Assembly (NCBI GenBank): GCA_004554455.1 | Contig: SFMG01000006.1 | Span: 17,623 to 81,622 of the forward strand | Length of the DNA: 64,000 bases | Direction: 5' to 3' | From: Bacteroidales bacterium | GTDB lineage: Bacteria > Bacteroidota > Bacteroidia > Bacteroidales > UBA932 | Shown here: positions 50,706 through 58,571 of the stretch, piece after piece | Numbering within the stretch: position 1 is the first letter of the stretch | How the letters are laid out: the number at the start of each line of letters is the position of its first letter | Notes under the pieces: model-generated | The model's input: only the letters and a program-made list of their open reading frames with translations | The model's database searches: none | What the model was told of the DNA's origin: nothing | Made by a program: the position numbers and the translations under genes

Positions 50706-51119
50706 TTATAATTTTCTCAATTTAAAGTCGAAGCTCTGTTTCAGTTTTCCCCTGTTGAGCCATACGACGAAGTACCATAGGGCTCCCGCAGCTATCCCGC
50801 ACAGCCCCGCAACGAACTCGTTCGTCCCGAGGGCCGAGAGAATCAGCAGCACGGCGACCGTCAGGATGAGGGGCACCACATAGGAAATGAGCACTGCCAG
50901 CTGCCCCATGGAGGCGGCGAGCAGCACTTCCACTTCTTCTCCCACGCTGAAGCTTCCGGCATCGGCCGTTCTCACCAGCACTTCCTTGCTTACGTTCTCG
51001 GAAAGCCCGCAGAGATTCTTGGCGTGGCAGCCGGCACAGGCGGATGAAGAAACTATCTCCACCCTTACGCCGTTCGCGTTCACGGAAATGACTTTGCCTC
51101 TGTGGGATACCTCTTCCAT
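50706..51119 (-). CDS. RseC/MucC family protein (SoxR-reducing/Rnf-associated)
   Basis: A 137-residue protein with an N-terminal Cys motif CAGCHAKNLCG (about residues 24-34) and two hydrophobic segments (about 70-120), the layout of RseC. In Bacteroidota this gene commonly precedes rnf, and the family is linked to redox sensing and SoxR reduction together with Rnf-like complexes. It sits seven bases after dnaB and 12 before rnfB, so it is cotranscribed with both. Confidence 0.82.
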   Translation of the reverse strand: MEEVSHRGKVISVNANGVRVEIVSSSACAGCHAKNLCGLSENVSKEVLVRTADAGSFSVGEEVEVLLAASMGQLAVLISYVVPLILTVAVLLILSALGTNEFVAGLCGIAAGALWYFVVWLNRGKLKQSFDFKLRKL

Positions 51120-51126
51120 ACGCCTG

Positions 51127-52629
51127 TCAGAATGTGCCGAGTCCGTCGTCCTGGAGGAAATTGTCGGCGGAGATGTCGTTCATTTTGGACTGGTATTCCC
51201 TCACCGACGCTTCCGAAGCGAAGGAATTCACGGTCTCTTCCTCTCTGCCGTCCACGAACCTCGCCTCGCTGGCCTTGAAGACCAGGTCCACGTCTCCGAT
51301 CTCGCCGTTACGGTGCTTTGCGATGATGAGCTTGGTCTCGCCCTGCTGCACATCTTCTCCGGCAAGTCCCTGATAGTCAAGGCGGTGGATAAAGAGTACC
51401 ATATCCGCATCCTGCTCTATGGATCCTGATTCGCGGAGGTCGCTCAGCTGAGGGCGGTTGTTGGAGGTCTGACGGGTGACGGCCTGGCGCGAGAGCTGGG
51501 AGAGCGCTATGATTGGCACGTTGTGCTCCTTTGCGGTGGCCTTCAGGGTACGGGAAATGGCTGCCACTTCCTGTTCCCTCATTCCCCTGAGCTCGGACGG
51601 TCCCTGCATCAGCTGCAGGTAGTCCACGAGTATGAGCTTGACCCCTTTCTGCTTGACCAGCCTCTTCACCTTGGAACGGAACTCCATCACCGGGAGGGAT
51701 GGGGTGTCGTCTATGTATATAGGTGCGGACGCGAGGTCCTTCAGCTTGCTTTCCAGTCTCTTCCAGTCCTCAGGGGTGAGCTTTACGCCGCCCTTGAGTT
51801 TCTTGGAATCTATGCCAGTCTCGGAGACCATCATACGCTTGACCAGCTGGGAGGCCGGCATCTCCAGGGAGAAAATGGCCACCGGGAAGTGCTGTATGGC
51901 TGCATTGCGGGCCACGTTGAGGGCAAATGCGGTCTTTCCCACGGAAGGGCGGGCCGCAAGTATTATGAGGTCGGAGGCCTGCCAGCCGAGGGTGATGTCA
52001 TCGAGAGTAGGGAAGCCTGAAGGCACGCCGCTGTAGCGTCCGTTCTGGCTCTGGAGCTTCTCAAGGTCGCTCATCACCTTGTTGATGACGCCGCTGATGT
52101 TCTGGGCCTCGGCCGATTCCTTGAGTTCGGTGGCGTTGTAAACCTCTGTCTGGGCCATGTCGGCCAGGTTCTCGACGTTCACTCCTTCCTTGAAGGACTC
52201 CTTGATGATCTTGTAGGAAGCTGTTATGAGGGAGCGCTGGAGGAATTTCTCCTTCAGCACCTTGCAGTAGTATTCCACGTGGGCGGCAGCACCTACCCTG
52301 GAGGAGAGCGCCGCCAGATAGGCGGCTCCGCCCACCTCGTCGAGCTTGCCGTCGGCGGAGAGCTTCTCCACCACGGTCACAAGGTCTATGGGGTTGTGCT
52401 GGTTGTAGAGGTCCCGGATGGTGTTGTAAATCGTCCTGTTGTGTTCATTGTAGAAACACATAGGGTCGGAGAGGTCTTCCAGGGCGTCATCCAGACAGTT
52501 GGGCTCGACCAGCAGTGCACCGAGCACGGCCTCCTCGACGTCGATGGCCTGAGGAGGCTTGTTGCCCATCAGTTTTTCAAGATCGGGGTTCTCTTCCCTG
52601 CGGGGAGAGCGTCTTCTGCTGTCAGCCAT
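51127..52629 (-). CDS. dnaB: Replicative DNA helicase
   Basis: A 500-residue DnaB helicase. The N-terminal primase-binding domain starts with PPQAIDVEEAVLGALL, followed by the RecA-like motor with Walker A (ARPSVGKTAFALN), Walker B (LILVDYLQLM) and QEVAAISRTLKATAKE. It ends with RNGEIGDVDLVF. No intein interrupts the gene. It unwinds DNA at the replication fork. It is placed between a zinc-ribbon coiled-coil gene (five bases upstream) and the rseC/rnf operon, which couples it transcriptionally with Rnf. Confidence 0.97.
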   Translation of the reverse strand: MADSRRRSPRREENPDLEKLMGNKPPQAIDVEEAVLGALLVEPNCLDDALEDLSDPMCFYNEHNRTIYNTIRDLYNQHNPIDLVTVVEKLSADGKLDEVGGAAYLAALSSRVGAAAHVEYYCKVLKEKFLQRSLITASYKIIKESFKEGVNVENLADMAQTEVYNATELKESAEAQNISGVINKVMSDLEKLQSQNGRYSGVPSGFPTLDDITLGWQASDLIILAARPSVGKTAFALNVARNAAIQHFPVAIFSLEMPASQLVKRMMVSETGIDSKKLKGGVKLTPEDWKRLESKLKDLASAPIYIDDTPSLPVMEFRSKVKRLVKQKGVKLILVDYLQLMQGPSELRGMREQEVAAISRTLKATAKEHNVPIIALSQLSRQAVTRQTSNNRPQLSDLRESGSIEQDADMVLFIHRLDYQGLAGEDVQQGETKLIIAKHRNGEIGDVDLVFKASEARFVDGREEETVNSFASEASVREYQSKMNDISADNFLQDDGLGTF

Positions 52630-52634
52630 TGCTG

Positions 52635-53462
52635 TCAGTCTTTATTGATGCCGAGGGACTCCGGATTTACGAGTATGCGTCCGCAATATTCGCAGATGAT
52701 TATCTTCTTGTTTGAGGATACTTCGATGATTCTCTGCGGAGGAACGGTGTTCATACAGCCGCCGCAGGCGTTGTTGCCGTAGAGCGGCACCACTGCCAGA
52801 TGGTTGACATAGCTGTTGCGTACCTTCTCGTAGGCGTTCATCGTGCGCTCGTCGATCTTGGCGGCGCAGGCGTCACGGTCCTTTCTGAGCTCAGCCTCTT
52901 CCTTGGCGGTGGACTCGACTATGGTGGCCAGCTCGGCATTCTTTGCCTCGAGGTCGGCGTTCTTCACGGCCTTGCGGTCCTGGAGCCTTGCAATCTCGTT
53001 CTTGCGTGCGGCGATTTCCTCTTTGGCCTCGCCTATGCGCTTCTCTGCAATCTGGAGCAGCAGGTCCTGGTTCTCGATCTCCTTCTGGAGGGAGTCGTAC
53101 TCACGGCTGTTGGTGATGTTGTCGAGATGCTCTCTGTACTTGGCGAGCTGGGATGCGCACTCTGCCGCGTTGTTCTTGTTGGCGGCAATCGAAGATGTGA
53201 ACTCGGCTATCTCAGCCTCGTTCTTCTCTATCTTCGCATTGATTTCCGCAACTTCCTGCTCAAGCGCCTCCACTTCAAGCGGAAGCTCGCCCCTGAGCTG
53301 CATGATCTTGTCGATCTTGGTATCTGCCTGCTGGAGGGCATAGAGAGTTCTCAGCTGATCCTCAATGCTGATTGAGGACTCAGCGAAATTTTTCTGGATT
53401 GAAACGAAAGTCTCCCTCTGATCAATAGGTGTAACGACTTTCTGTGCTTTCTTTGTTGCCAT
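52635..53462 (-). CDS. Coiled-coil zinc-ribbon protein (CdsZ/DUF164-like)
   Basis: About 275 residues from the ATG at 53462, just downstream of the -7 element; an upstream in-frame start at 53504 is less likely. Most of the protein is a long coiled coil (heptads in EVEALEQEVAEINAKIEKNEAEI and similar). The C-terminus has a zinc ribbon of two CxxC pairs: CGGC and CEYC, with conserved PPQ between. Such proteins occur widely in bacteria, and some act as scaffolds in secretion or nucleic-acid binding; the role here is unknown. First gene of the dnaB-rnf operon. Confidence 0.78.
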   Translation of the reverse strand: MATKKAQKVVTPIDQRETFVSIQKNFAESSISIEDQLRTLYALQQADTKIDKIMQLRGELPLEVEALEQEVAEINAKIEKNEAEIAEFTSSIAANKNNAAECASQLAKYREHLDNITNSREYDSLQKEIENQDLLLQIAEKRIGEAKEEIAARKNEIARLQDRKAVKNADLEAKNAELATIVESTAKEEAELRKDRDACAAKIDERTMNAYEKVRNSYVNHLAVVPLYGNNACGGCMNTVPPQRIIEVSSNKKIIICEYCGRILVNPESLGINKD

Positions 53463-53517
53463 ATCGATATGTAAATTGTTCTGTTTGGAATCTGCCTTCC
53501 TCATTATATGCGAGCGG

Positions 53518-53525
53518 CAAAGGTA
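53518..53525 (-). promoter_or_regulatory. -7 element for the zinc-ribbon/dnaB/rnf operon (TACCTTTG)
   Basis: The minus strand reads TACCTTTG, a match to TAnnTTTG, with a near-match TTTA where a -33 would be. It lies 55 bases before the ATG at 53462 and would drive the nine-gene run down to rnfA. Confidence 0.55.
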
Positions 53526-53569
53526 AGGATTTTTTCAATACCTGTAAAATAATTCGTTAATACGCAGTT

Positions 53570-53890
53570 TTACAGCGTTTTACGTATTTCTGCAAGCTGC
53601 TCGCGCATATTCCTGAGACTCTCGAGTACCTTTACGTTCCTGTCCACCCCGGCATTTCTGTCGGCGGCGAGGGCCTTGGCCGCCCCTTCGAGTGTCATCC
53701 CCTGGCTTTTCAGCAGGAAATGAATGCGTTTGAAGGTCTCGACGTCTTCTTTCGTAAAGCGGCGGTCTCCCTTTCCGTTCCTGGTAGGATGCAGATAGCG
53801 GCTGAAACTGTTCGACCAGTAGCGGACGGCGGAGCTGTTTTCGCCCAGGATTCCGGCTACTTCGCCGACTGTGTAGAAAAGCTTTTCCAT
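53570..53890 (-). CDS. MerR family transcriptional regulator
   Basis: A 106-residue regulator with an N-terminal winged helix of MerR type: YTVGEVAGILG, AVRYWSNSF and RRFTKEDVETFKRIHFLL. A short C-terminal helix (VKVLESLRNMREQLAEI) likely mediates dimerisation. No ligand domain or metal-binding Cys pattern is present, so it resembles the HTH-only regulators of Bacteroidota. It is the last gene of the M23 pair run, 24 bases after the second peptidase gene. Confidence 0.85.
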   Translation of the reverse strand: MEKLFYTVGEVAGILGENSSAVRYWSNSFSRYLHPTRNGKGDRRFTKEDVETFKRIHFLLKSQGMTLEGAAKALAADRNAGVDRNVKVLESLRNMREQLAEIRKTL

Positions 53891-53914
53891 ATTGGGTATA
53901 TATATTTGTCCATA

Positions 53915-54856
53915 TCAATCCAGTGACTGCCCGCTTCCGCGCGCAAGTGTCTGAAGTTCAACGTATTCTTCGGGCGACAGGGAGGCCGGCATATACAGGG
54001 CCGGATCCAGGACCAGACTGTCGCGCAGGATTTCGTAGTGCAGGTGAGGGGCATAGGACACCCCCGACATTCCTATGGTTCCTATCTGCTCGCCTCGGCG
54101 CACCCGGCTGCCTGTCCTGACGCTTATGCTTCCCAGGTGGGCGTAGCGTGTCACGTACCCTCCTTCGTGGCCCAGTATGACGGCATTTCCCTTACCCTTG
54201 AGGGAGCGGGAAACCTCCAGCACGGTGCCGTCGGCCGCGGCTACCACCGCCGCTCCCGAGGTCCCTATTATGTCCAGCCCGCCGTGCATAGCCTCCGTGC
54301 CGAGGAAAGGGGAGTACCTCATTCCCACCGACGCGCCCGCACGCTTGACGGAAAAGTCTTCGACCGGCGCGCTGAGAGGAGGGAGAACGGCCCCCGAATC
54401 CACTGCCTCGAAGAAACGCCTGAAGGCGGCATCCACCCTTGCGGCACCCTCCAGGGCACTTTCCAGCTTGCGGTCGGTGAAGCCGCTGACCTGGATGTCG
54501 CTGATGTTTTCAGCGTCGGAGAGGTCTTCCTTGCGGGCAACGGTCTTCACGCTGTTGCGGAATATTCCCTCATATATCTCTCCGTCGCGGAGTTCCAGGC
54601 CTTCCACCACGGCCTCGAGCAGTTCCACGTCCTCCTTCATGCTTTCATACTGCTCCGCGTATATGCGGTTCTCGGCCTTGAGACGGCGCTCCAGGTCGGT
54701 GCTCAGAAGCAGGGCGAAGGCAATGTACCACAGCACGGCCAGGGCCGAGGCGGCGAGGATATATTTCAGGGCTGTGAATATGAAGTTGGATATGCTTGTC
54801 ACCGATTTGCGGAAGACGCCCTGGGCTGCATCGAATATGTATCTGGTCCTGCTCAT
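53915..54856 (-). CDS. M23 family metallopeptidase (LytM type), second of pair
   Basis: A 313-residue membrane-anchored peptidase with an N-terminal helix (about 30-52), a coiled-coil linker (about 55-85) and a C-terminal LytM domain. Zinc ligands are visible in HGGLD and HLHYE, with RYAHLGS carrying the further His. It should cleave peptidoglycan cross-links or activate an amidase. It overlaps the preceding M23 gene by four bases (ATGA). Confidence 0.88.
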   Translation of the reverse strand: MSRTRYIFDAAQGVFRKSVTSISNFIFTALKYILAASALAVLWYIAFALLLSTDLERRLKAENRIYAEQYESMKEDVELLEAVVEGLELRDGEIYEGIFRNSVKTVARKEDLSDAENISDIQVSGFTDRKLESALEGAARVDAAFRRFFEAVDSGAVLPPLSAPVEDFSVKRAGASVGMRYSPFLGTEAMHGGLDIIGTSGAAVVAAADGTVLEVSRSLKGKGNAVILGHEGGYVTRYAHLGSISVRTGSRVRRGEQIGTIGMSGVSYAPHLHYEILRDSLVLDPALYMPASLSPEEYVELQTLARGSGQSLD

Positions 54857-55848
54857 CTGCGTCTCCCTCCCTTTTTCGACGTGTTCGGTCGGCTTTCCGG
54901 CTCACGGACCACGCTCATATAGTCCTCCACAGGCATTTCCATATCGAAAAAGCCGACAGGGTTGACCGGGGTGCCCCTGAAGAGCACTTCGTAGTGCAGG
55001 TGGGGGCCCGTGGAACGGCCCGAGTTCCCGCTGAAGGCCACGCAGTCCCCGCGCTTCACCCTGTCCCCGGCCTTCGCGTTGAAGCCGCTGAGGTGGCCGT
55101 AGCGCGTCTGGTAGCCGAAGCCGTGGTCTATCACCATGAAATTGCCGTAGCCATAGTATTTCTGTGCCATCGTGACCACTCCGTCTCCCGGGGCGAAGAC
55201 AGGCGTTCCCGGCGAGCAGGCCAGGTCTATGCCCGTGTGGCGGTCACCCCTTGTGCCCCTCACAGGGTCGATGCGGTAGCCGAAGGAACTCGTATAGCGG
55301 AAATTGCCCTCGGCCGTGCTCAGCGGGCATATCGCCGGAATGCGCTGGGCAATCTCGCCCGCCCTTGTGGAAACATGCTCCACTTCGTCGAAGGAGCGGC
55401 TCTGTATCACGGCTTTTTTCAGCAGCCGGTCCAGCTCCCTGGTCTCGGCTCCCAACCCGGGGTTCTTCTCGTCCAGGGCCGAGTAGCGGTTGACTCCCGC
55501 GATTCCGGACTCCCTCAGGGCGGCCGGGATTTCTCCCAGACCGAAGAGGACGCGGTAAACCTGGTCATCCCTCATCGCCATGTCCTCCAGCGAGGCCTCA
55601 CAGGCTTCCATTCGCTTGGACAACAGTTCGAAACGGGATTGCCACGCGGCATTGCGCATCTTCAGCATGCGGGTTTTCGGCAAGTCCATATCCAGCCAGG
55701 TGGCGGAGCTGAGGACATAGAACACGAAAACCAGCAGGCTGAGCACAATAACCAAGGCTCCACGGCCCAGATGCCTTGCCGCGGAGACCGTTTCCGGTTC
55801 GTAGGAGAGCGTTCCGGGGTTGAACCTGTATCTTTTAGGCTTCCTCAT
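54853..55848 (-). CDS. M23 family metallopeptidase (LytM type), first of pair
   Basis: A 331-residue protein with one N-terminal helix (about 28-52), a coiled coil (about 60-90) and a C-terminal LytM domain. Motifs are SFGYRIDP, HTGIDLA (zinc His and Asp), RYGHLSG and GPHLHYEV, all intact. It resembles the periplasmic murein hydrolases that Bacteroidota encode beside alaS. It starts six bases after a -7 element, so its mRNA is almost leaderless. Confidence 0.9.
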   Translation of the reverse strand: MRKPKRYRFNPGTLSYEPETVSAARHLGRGALVIVLSLLVFVFYVLSSATWLDMDLPKTRMLKMRNAAWQSRFELLSKRMEACEASLEDMAMRDDQVYRVLFGLGEIPAALRESGIAGVNRYSALDEKNPGLGAETRELDRLLKKAVIQSRSFDEVEHVSTRAGEIAQRIPAICPLSTAEGNFRYTSSFGYRIDPVRGTRGDRHTGIDLACSPGTPVFAPGDGVVTMAQKYYGYGNFMVIDHGFGYQTRYGHLSGFNAKAGDRVKRGDCVAFSGNSGRSTGPHLHYEVLFRGTPVNPVGFFDMEMPVEDYMSVVREPESRPNTSKKGGRRR

Positions 55849-55926
55849 CCTTGCAAATATACGGAATCTTCAAAAAAATCGTAAATTTGCGGGCTTATAT
55901 ATTTTACGGATATAATTAAACAAGAT
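55849..55926. promoter_or_regulatory. Divergent promoters for M23 pair and alaS
   Basis: TATATTTG on the minus strand (55854-55861) faces the M23 gene with only five bases to the ATG. TAAATTTG on the plus strand (55882-55889) faces alaS, 37 bases before its ATG. Both match TAnnTTTG. Confidence 0.6.
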
Positions 55927-58557
55927 ATGACATCCAAAGAAATCCGCCAGGCATTCCTGGATTTTTTCGCCTCGAAGGGCCACACGGTGGTGCCATCGGC
56001 TCCTATGGTCATAAAGAATGACCCGACCCTGATGTTCACCAACGCCGGAATGAACCAGTTCAAGGACATCTTCCTGGGAAATGCAAAGGCAAAATTCAAC
56101 AGGGCCACGGACTCGCAGAAGTGCCTCCGCGTGAGCGGAAAGCACAACGACCTCGAGGAAGTGGGACACGACACCTATCACCACACCATGTTCGAGATGC
56201 TCGGAAACTGGAGCTTCGGGGACTATTTCAAGAACGAGGCCATAGACTGGGCCTGGGAACTGCTCACAGAGGTCTATAAGATAGACAGGAACCAGCTCTA
56301 TGCCACGGTTTTCGAAGGCTGCGCGGAGGATGGTACCTCTATGGACGAGGAGGCCAGGGCTCAGTGGCTCAAGCACCTTCCCGAGGACCACATCATCCTG
56401 GGCAACAAGCACGACAACTTCTGGGAAATGGGAGACACCGGCCCCTGCGGCCCTTGCTCCGAGATCCACATAGACATACGTACTCCGGAGGAGAGGGCCA
56501 GCGGCATACCGGGCAGCGCCCTCGTGAACAAGGACGATCCGCATGTCATCGAGATCTGGAACCTTGTCTTTATGCAGTTCGAACGCAAGGCCGACGGCCA
56601 TCTGGAGCCGCTTCCTGCAAAGAATATAGACACGGGAATGGGCTTCGAGCGTCTCTGCGCCGTGCTTCAGGGCAAGAACAGCAACTACGACTCGGACGTG
56701 TTCAGCGGAATGCTTGCCACCATAGGCGAGATCTCCGGCCACCGTTACGGGGAGAGCCGCGAGAGCGACGTGGCGATGAGGGTTATCGCCGACCATATCA
56801 GGACCATCAGCTTCTCCATCGCCGACGGCCAGCTGCCTTCCAACGTGAAGGCCGGTTACGTCATCAGGCGCATACTCCGCCGTGCTGTACGTTACGGATA
56901 TACCTTCCTCGGCCTCAACGAAGCCTTCCTCTGCCGCCTCGTGCCGCAGCTGGTAAGCGATATGGGCGAGGCCTATCCGGAACTCGCAAGTCAGCAGAAG
57001 CTCATCGAGAACGTCATACGCGAGGAGGAAAACGCCTTCCTCAAGACCCTGGACAGGGGCATAAAGCTTATGGACGAGTGCATGGCCGCCTCCAGGGCCG
57101 CCGGCGTGATAAGCGGCAGCGACGCCTTCAGACTCTATGACACCTACGGTTTCCCTATAGACCTCACGGCTCTGATTGCTTCGGAGAACGGATTCTCCGT
57201 GGACCTCGAGGGCTTCAACGCCGAGCTCGCAAAGCAGAAGGAGCGCGCACGCAATGCCGGAACCAGCGAATTCGGCGACTGGATAGAGTTCCACGCCGGG
57301 GAGTCCGAGTTCTGCGGATATGACTGCACCGAGGTGGAAGGGGCCCTGCTGCTCCGCCACAGGATCGTAAAACAGAAGAACAGGGAGATGATACAGCTCG
57401 TCTTCGACCGCACTCCTTTCTACGGTGAAATGGGCGGCGAGGTAGGCGACAGCGGATGGCTGGAGTCTGCCGCAGGCGAGAGGATAAACATACTCAACAC
57501 CATCAAGGAAAACGGCCTTACCATACACATAGCCGAGAAGCTGCCTTCCGACCCAGCCTCAGCCTTCACGCTTCACGTGGATGCCGCTCGCAGGCTCAGG
57601 ATTGCCAACAACCACAGCTGCACCCACCTGCTGGACCAGGTGCTGCGCGAGGTGCTCGGAACTCACGTGGAGCAGAAGGGCTCCTATGTCTGCGACAACT
57701 ATCTGCGCTTCGACTTCAGCCACTTCGAGAAGCTCTCCGAGGCCCAGATACGTGAGGTGGAGCATAGGGTGAACGCCCTCATACGCGCCAACCTCCGCCT
57801 GGAGGAGAAGCGCGACGCCACTATGGAAGAGGCCAACGCAATGGGCGCGATAGCCCTCTTCGGCGAGAAATACGGGGACCGCGTGCGCGTCGTGAAGTTC
57901 GGCGACAGCGTCGAGCTCTGCGGCGGCTGCCACACCTCGGCCACCGGAAACATCGGTTATTTCCAGATTACCTCCGAGAGTGCCATAGCTGCCGGAATCA
58001 GGCGCATAGAGGCCGTGACAGGTGTCGAGGCGGAGCGTTATTCCGAGGCAGCACAGGAGGCCCTGCGCAGCGCAAGGGCTTTCTTCAACAACGTGCCGGA
58101 CCTCGCTGGAGCCATACAGAAACTCATCAGCGAGAATTCCGTTTACAAGAAGCAGGTTGAGAGCTTCGCCAGGAAGCAGGCTGCCGAACTGGCTGCCGAA
58201 CTCGGCAAGATAGCCGTCGAGCAGAACGGTATCAATCTCATAGCCATCGACCACATCCCGGGTGACAGTTCCAATCCGGACATGCTCCGCGATGCGGCCC
58301 TGCTGCTTCAGAAGGAGCTTCACAACACTGCCCTCGTGGCGGCCATTGACAATGCGGGCAAGCCTCAGCTTATGCTTATGTATTCCGCCGACCTCGTTGA
58401 AGCCGGAAAGAATGCCGGAAAGGACATACGCGAGGCAGCCAAGGCCATACAGGGCGGAGGCGGCGGACAGAATGCCCTCGCAACTGCCGGAGGCCGCAAT
58501 CTCGAAGGACTTTCCGAGGCCTTTGCCATACTCAAGGCCTGCGCCACCCGCAACTGA
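55927..58557 (+). CDS. alaS: Alanyl-tRNA synthetase
   Basis: An 876-residue class II synthetase. Motif 2 and 3 regions are recognised (KCLRVSGKHNDLEEVG, GMGFERL), as is the Gly-rich FEMLGNWSFGDYFK. The editing domain carries NNHSCTHLL and CGGCHTSATG, whose His and Cys residues bind zinc. The C-terminal oligomerisation domain (about 740-876) includes GGGGGQ. Length is normal. It charges tRNA-Ala. The lptG-fmt fusion starts 14 bases downstream. Confidence 0.97.
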   Translation: MTSKEIRQAFLDFFASKGHTVVPSAPMVIKNDPTLMFTNAGMNQFKDIFLGNAKAKFNRATDSQKCLRVSGKHNDLEEVGHDTYHHTMFEMLGNWSFGDYFKNEAIDWAWELLTEVYKIDRNQLYATVFEGCAEDGTSMDEEARAQWLKHLPEDHIILGNKHDNFWEMGDTGPCGPCSEIHIDIRTPEERASGIPGSALVNKDDPHVIEIWNLVFMQFERKADGHLEPLPAKNIDTGMGFERLCAVLQGKNSNYDSDVFSGMLATIGEISGHRYGESRESDVAMRVIADHIRTISFSIADGQLPSNVKAGYVIRRILRRAVRYGYTFLGLNEAFLCRLVPQLVSDMGEAYPELASQQKLIENVIREEENAFLKTLDRGIKLMDECMAASRAAGVISGSDAFRLYDTYGFPIDLTALIASENGFSVDLEGFNAELAKQKERARNAGTSEFGDWIEFHAGESEFCGYDCTEVEGALLLRHRIVKQKNREMIQLVFDRTPFYGEMGGEVGDSGWLESAAGERINILNTIKENGLTIHIAEKLPSDPASAFTLHVDAARRLRIANNHSCTHLLDQVLREVLGTHVEQKGSYVCDNYLRFDFSHFEKLSEAQIREVEHRVNALIRANLRLEEKRDATMEEANAMGAIALFGEKYGDRVRVVKFGDSVELCGGCHTSATGNIGYFQITSESAIAAGIRRIEAVTGVEAERYSEAAQEALRSARAFFNNVPDLAGAIQKLISENSVYKKQVESFARKQAAELAAELGKIAVEQNGINLIAIDHIPGDSSNPDMLRDAALLLQKELHNTALVAAIDNAGKPQLMLMYSADLVEAGKNAGKDIREAAKAIQGGGGGQNALATAGGRNLEGLSEAFAILKACATRN

Positions 58558-58571
58558 GCTGAGCAAAGACG

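Noticed and set aside
51127..52629. Intein in dnaB
   Set aside because: Length is normal and the Walker A region is continuous.
53901..53908. TATATTTG on the plus strand between merR and the M23 gene
   Set aside because: It points into antisense of the M23 genes, has no -33 element and no plus-strand gene follows.
55870..57528. 552-codon minus-strand frame opposite alaS
   Set aside because: It lies wholly antisense to well-conserved alaS, with no signal, domain or promoter of its own.
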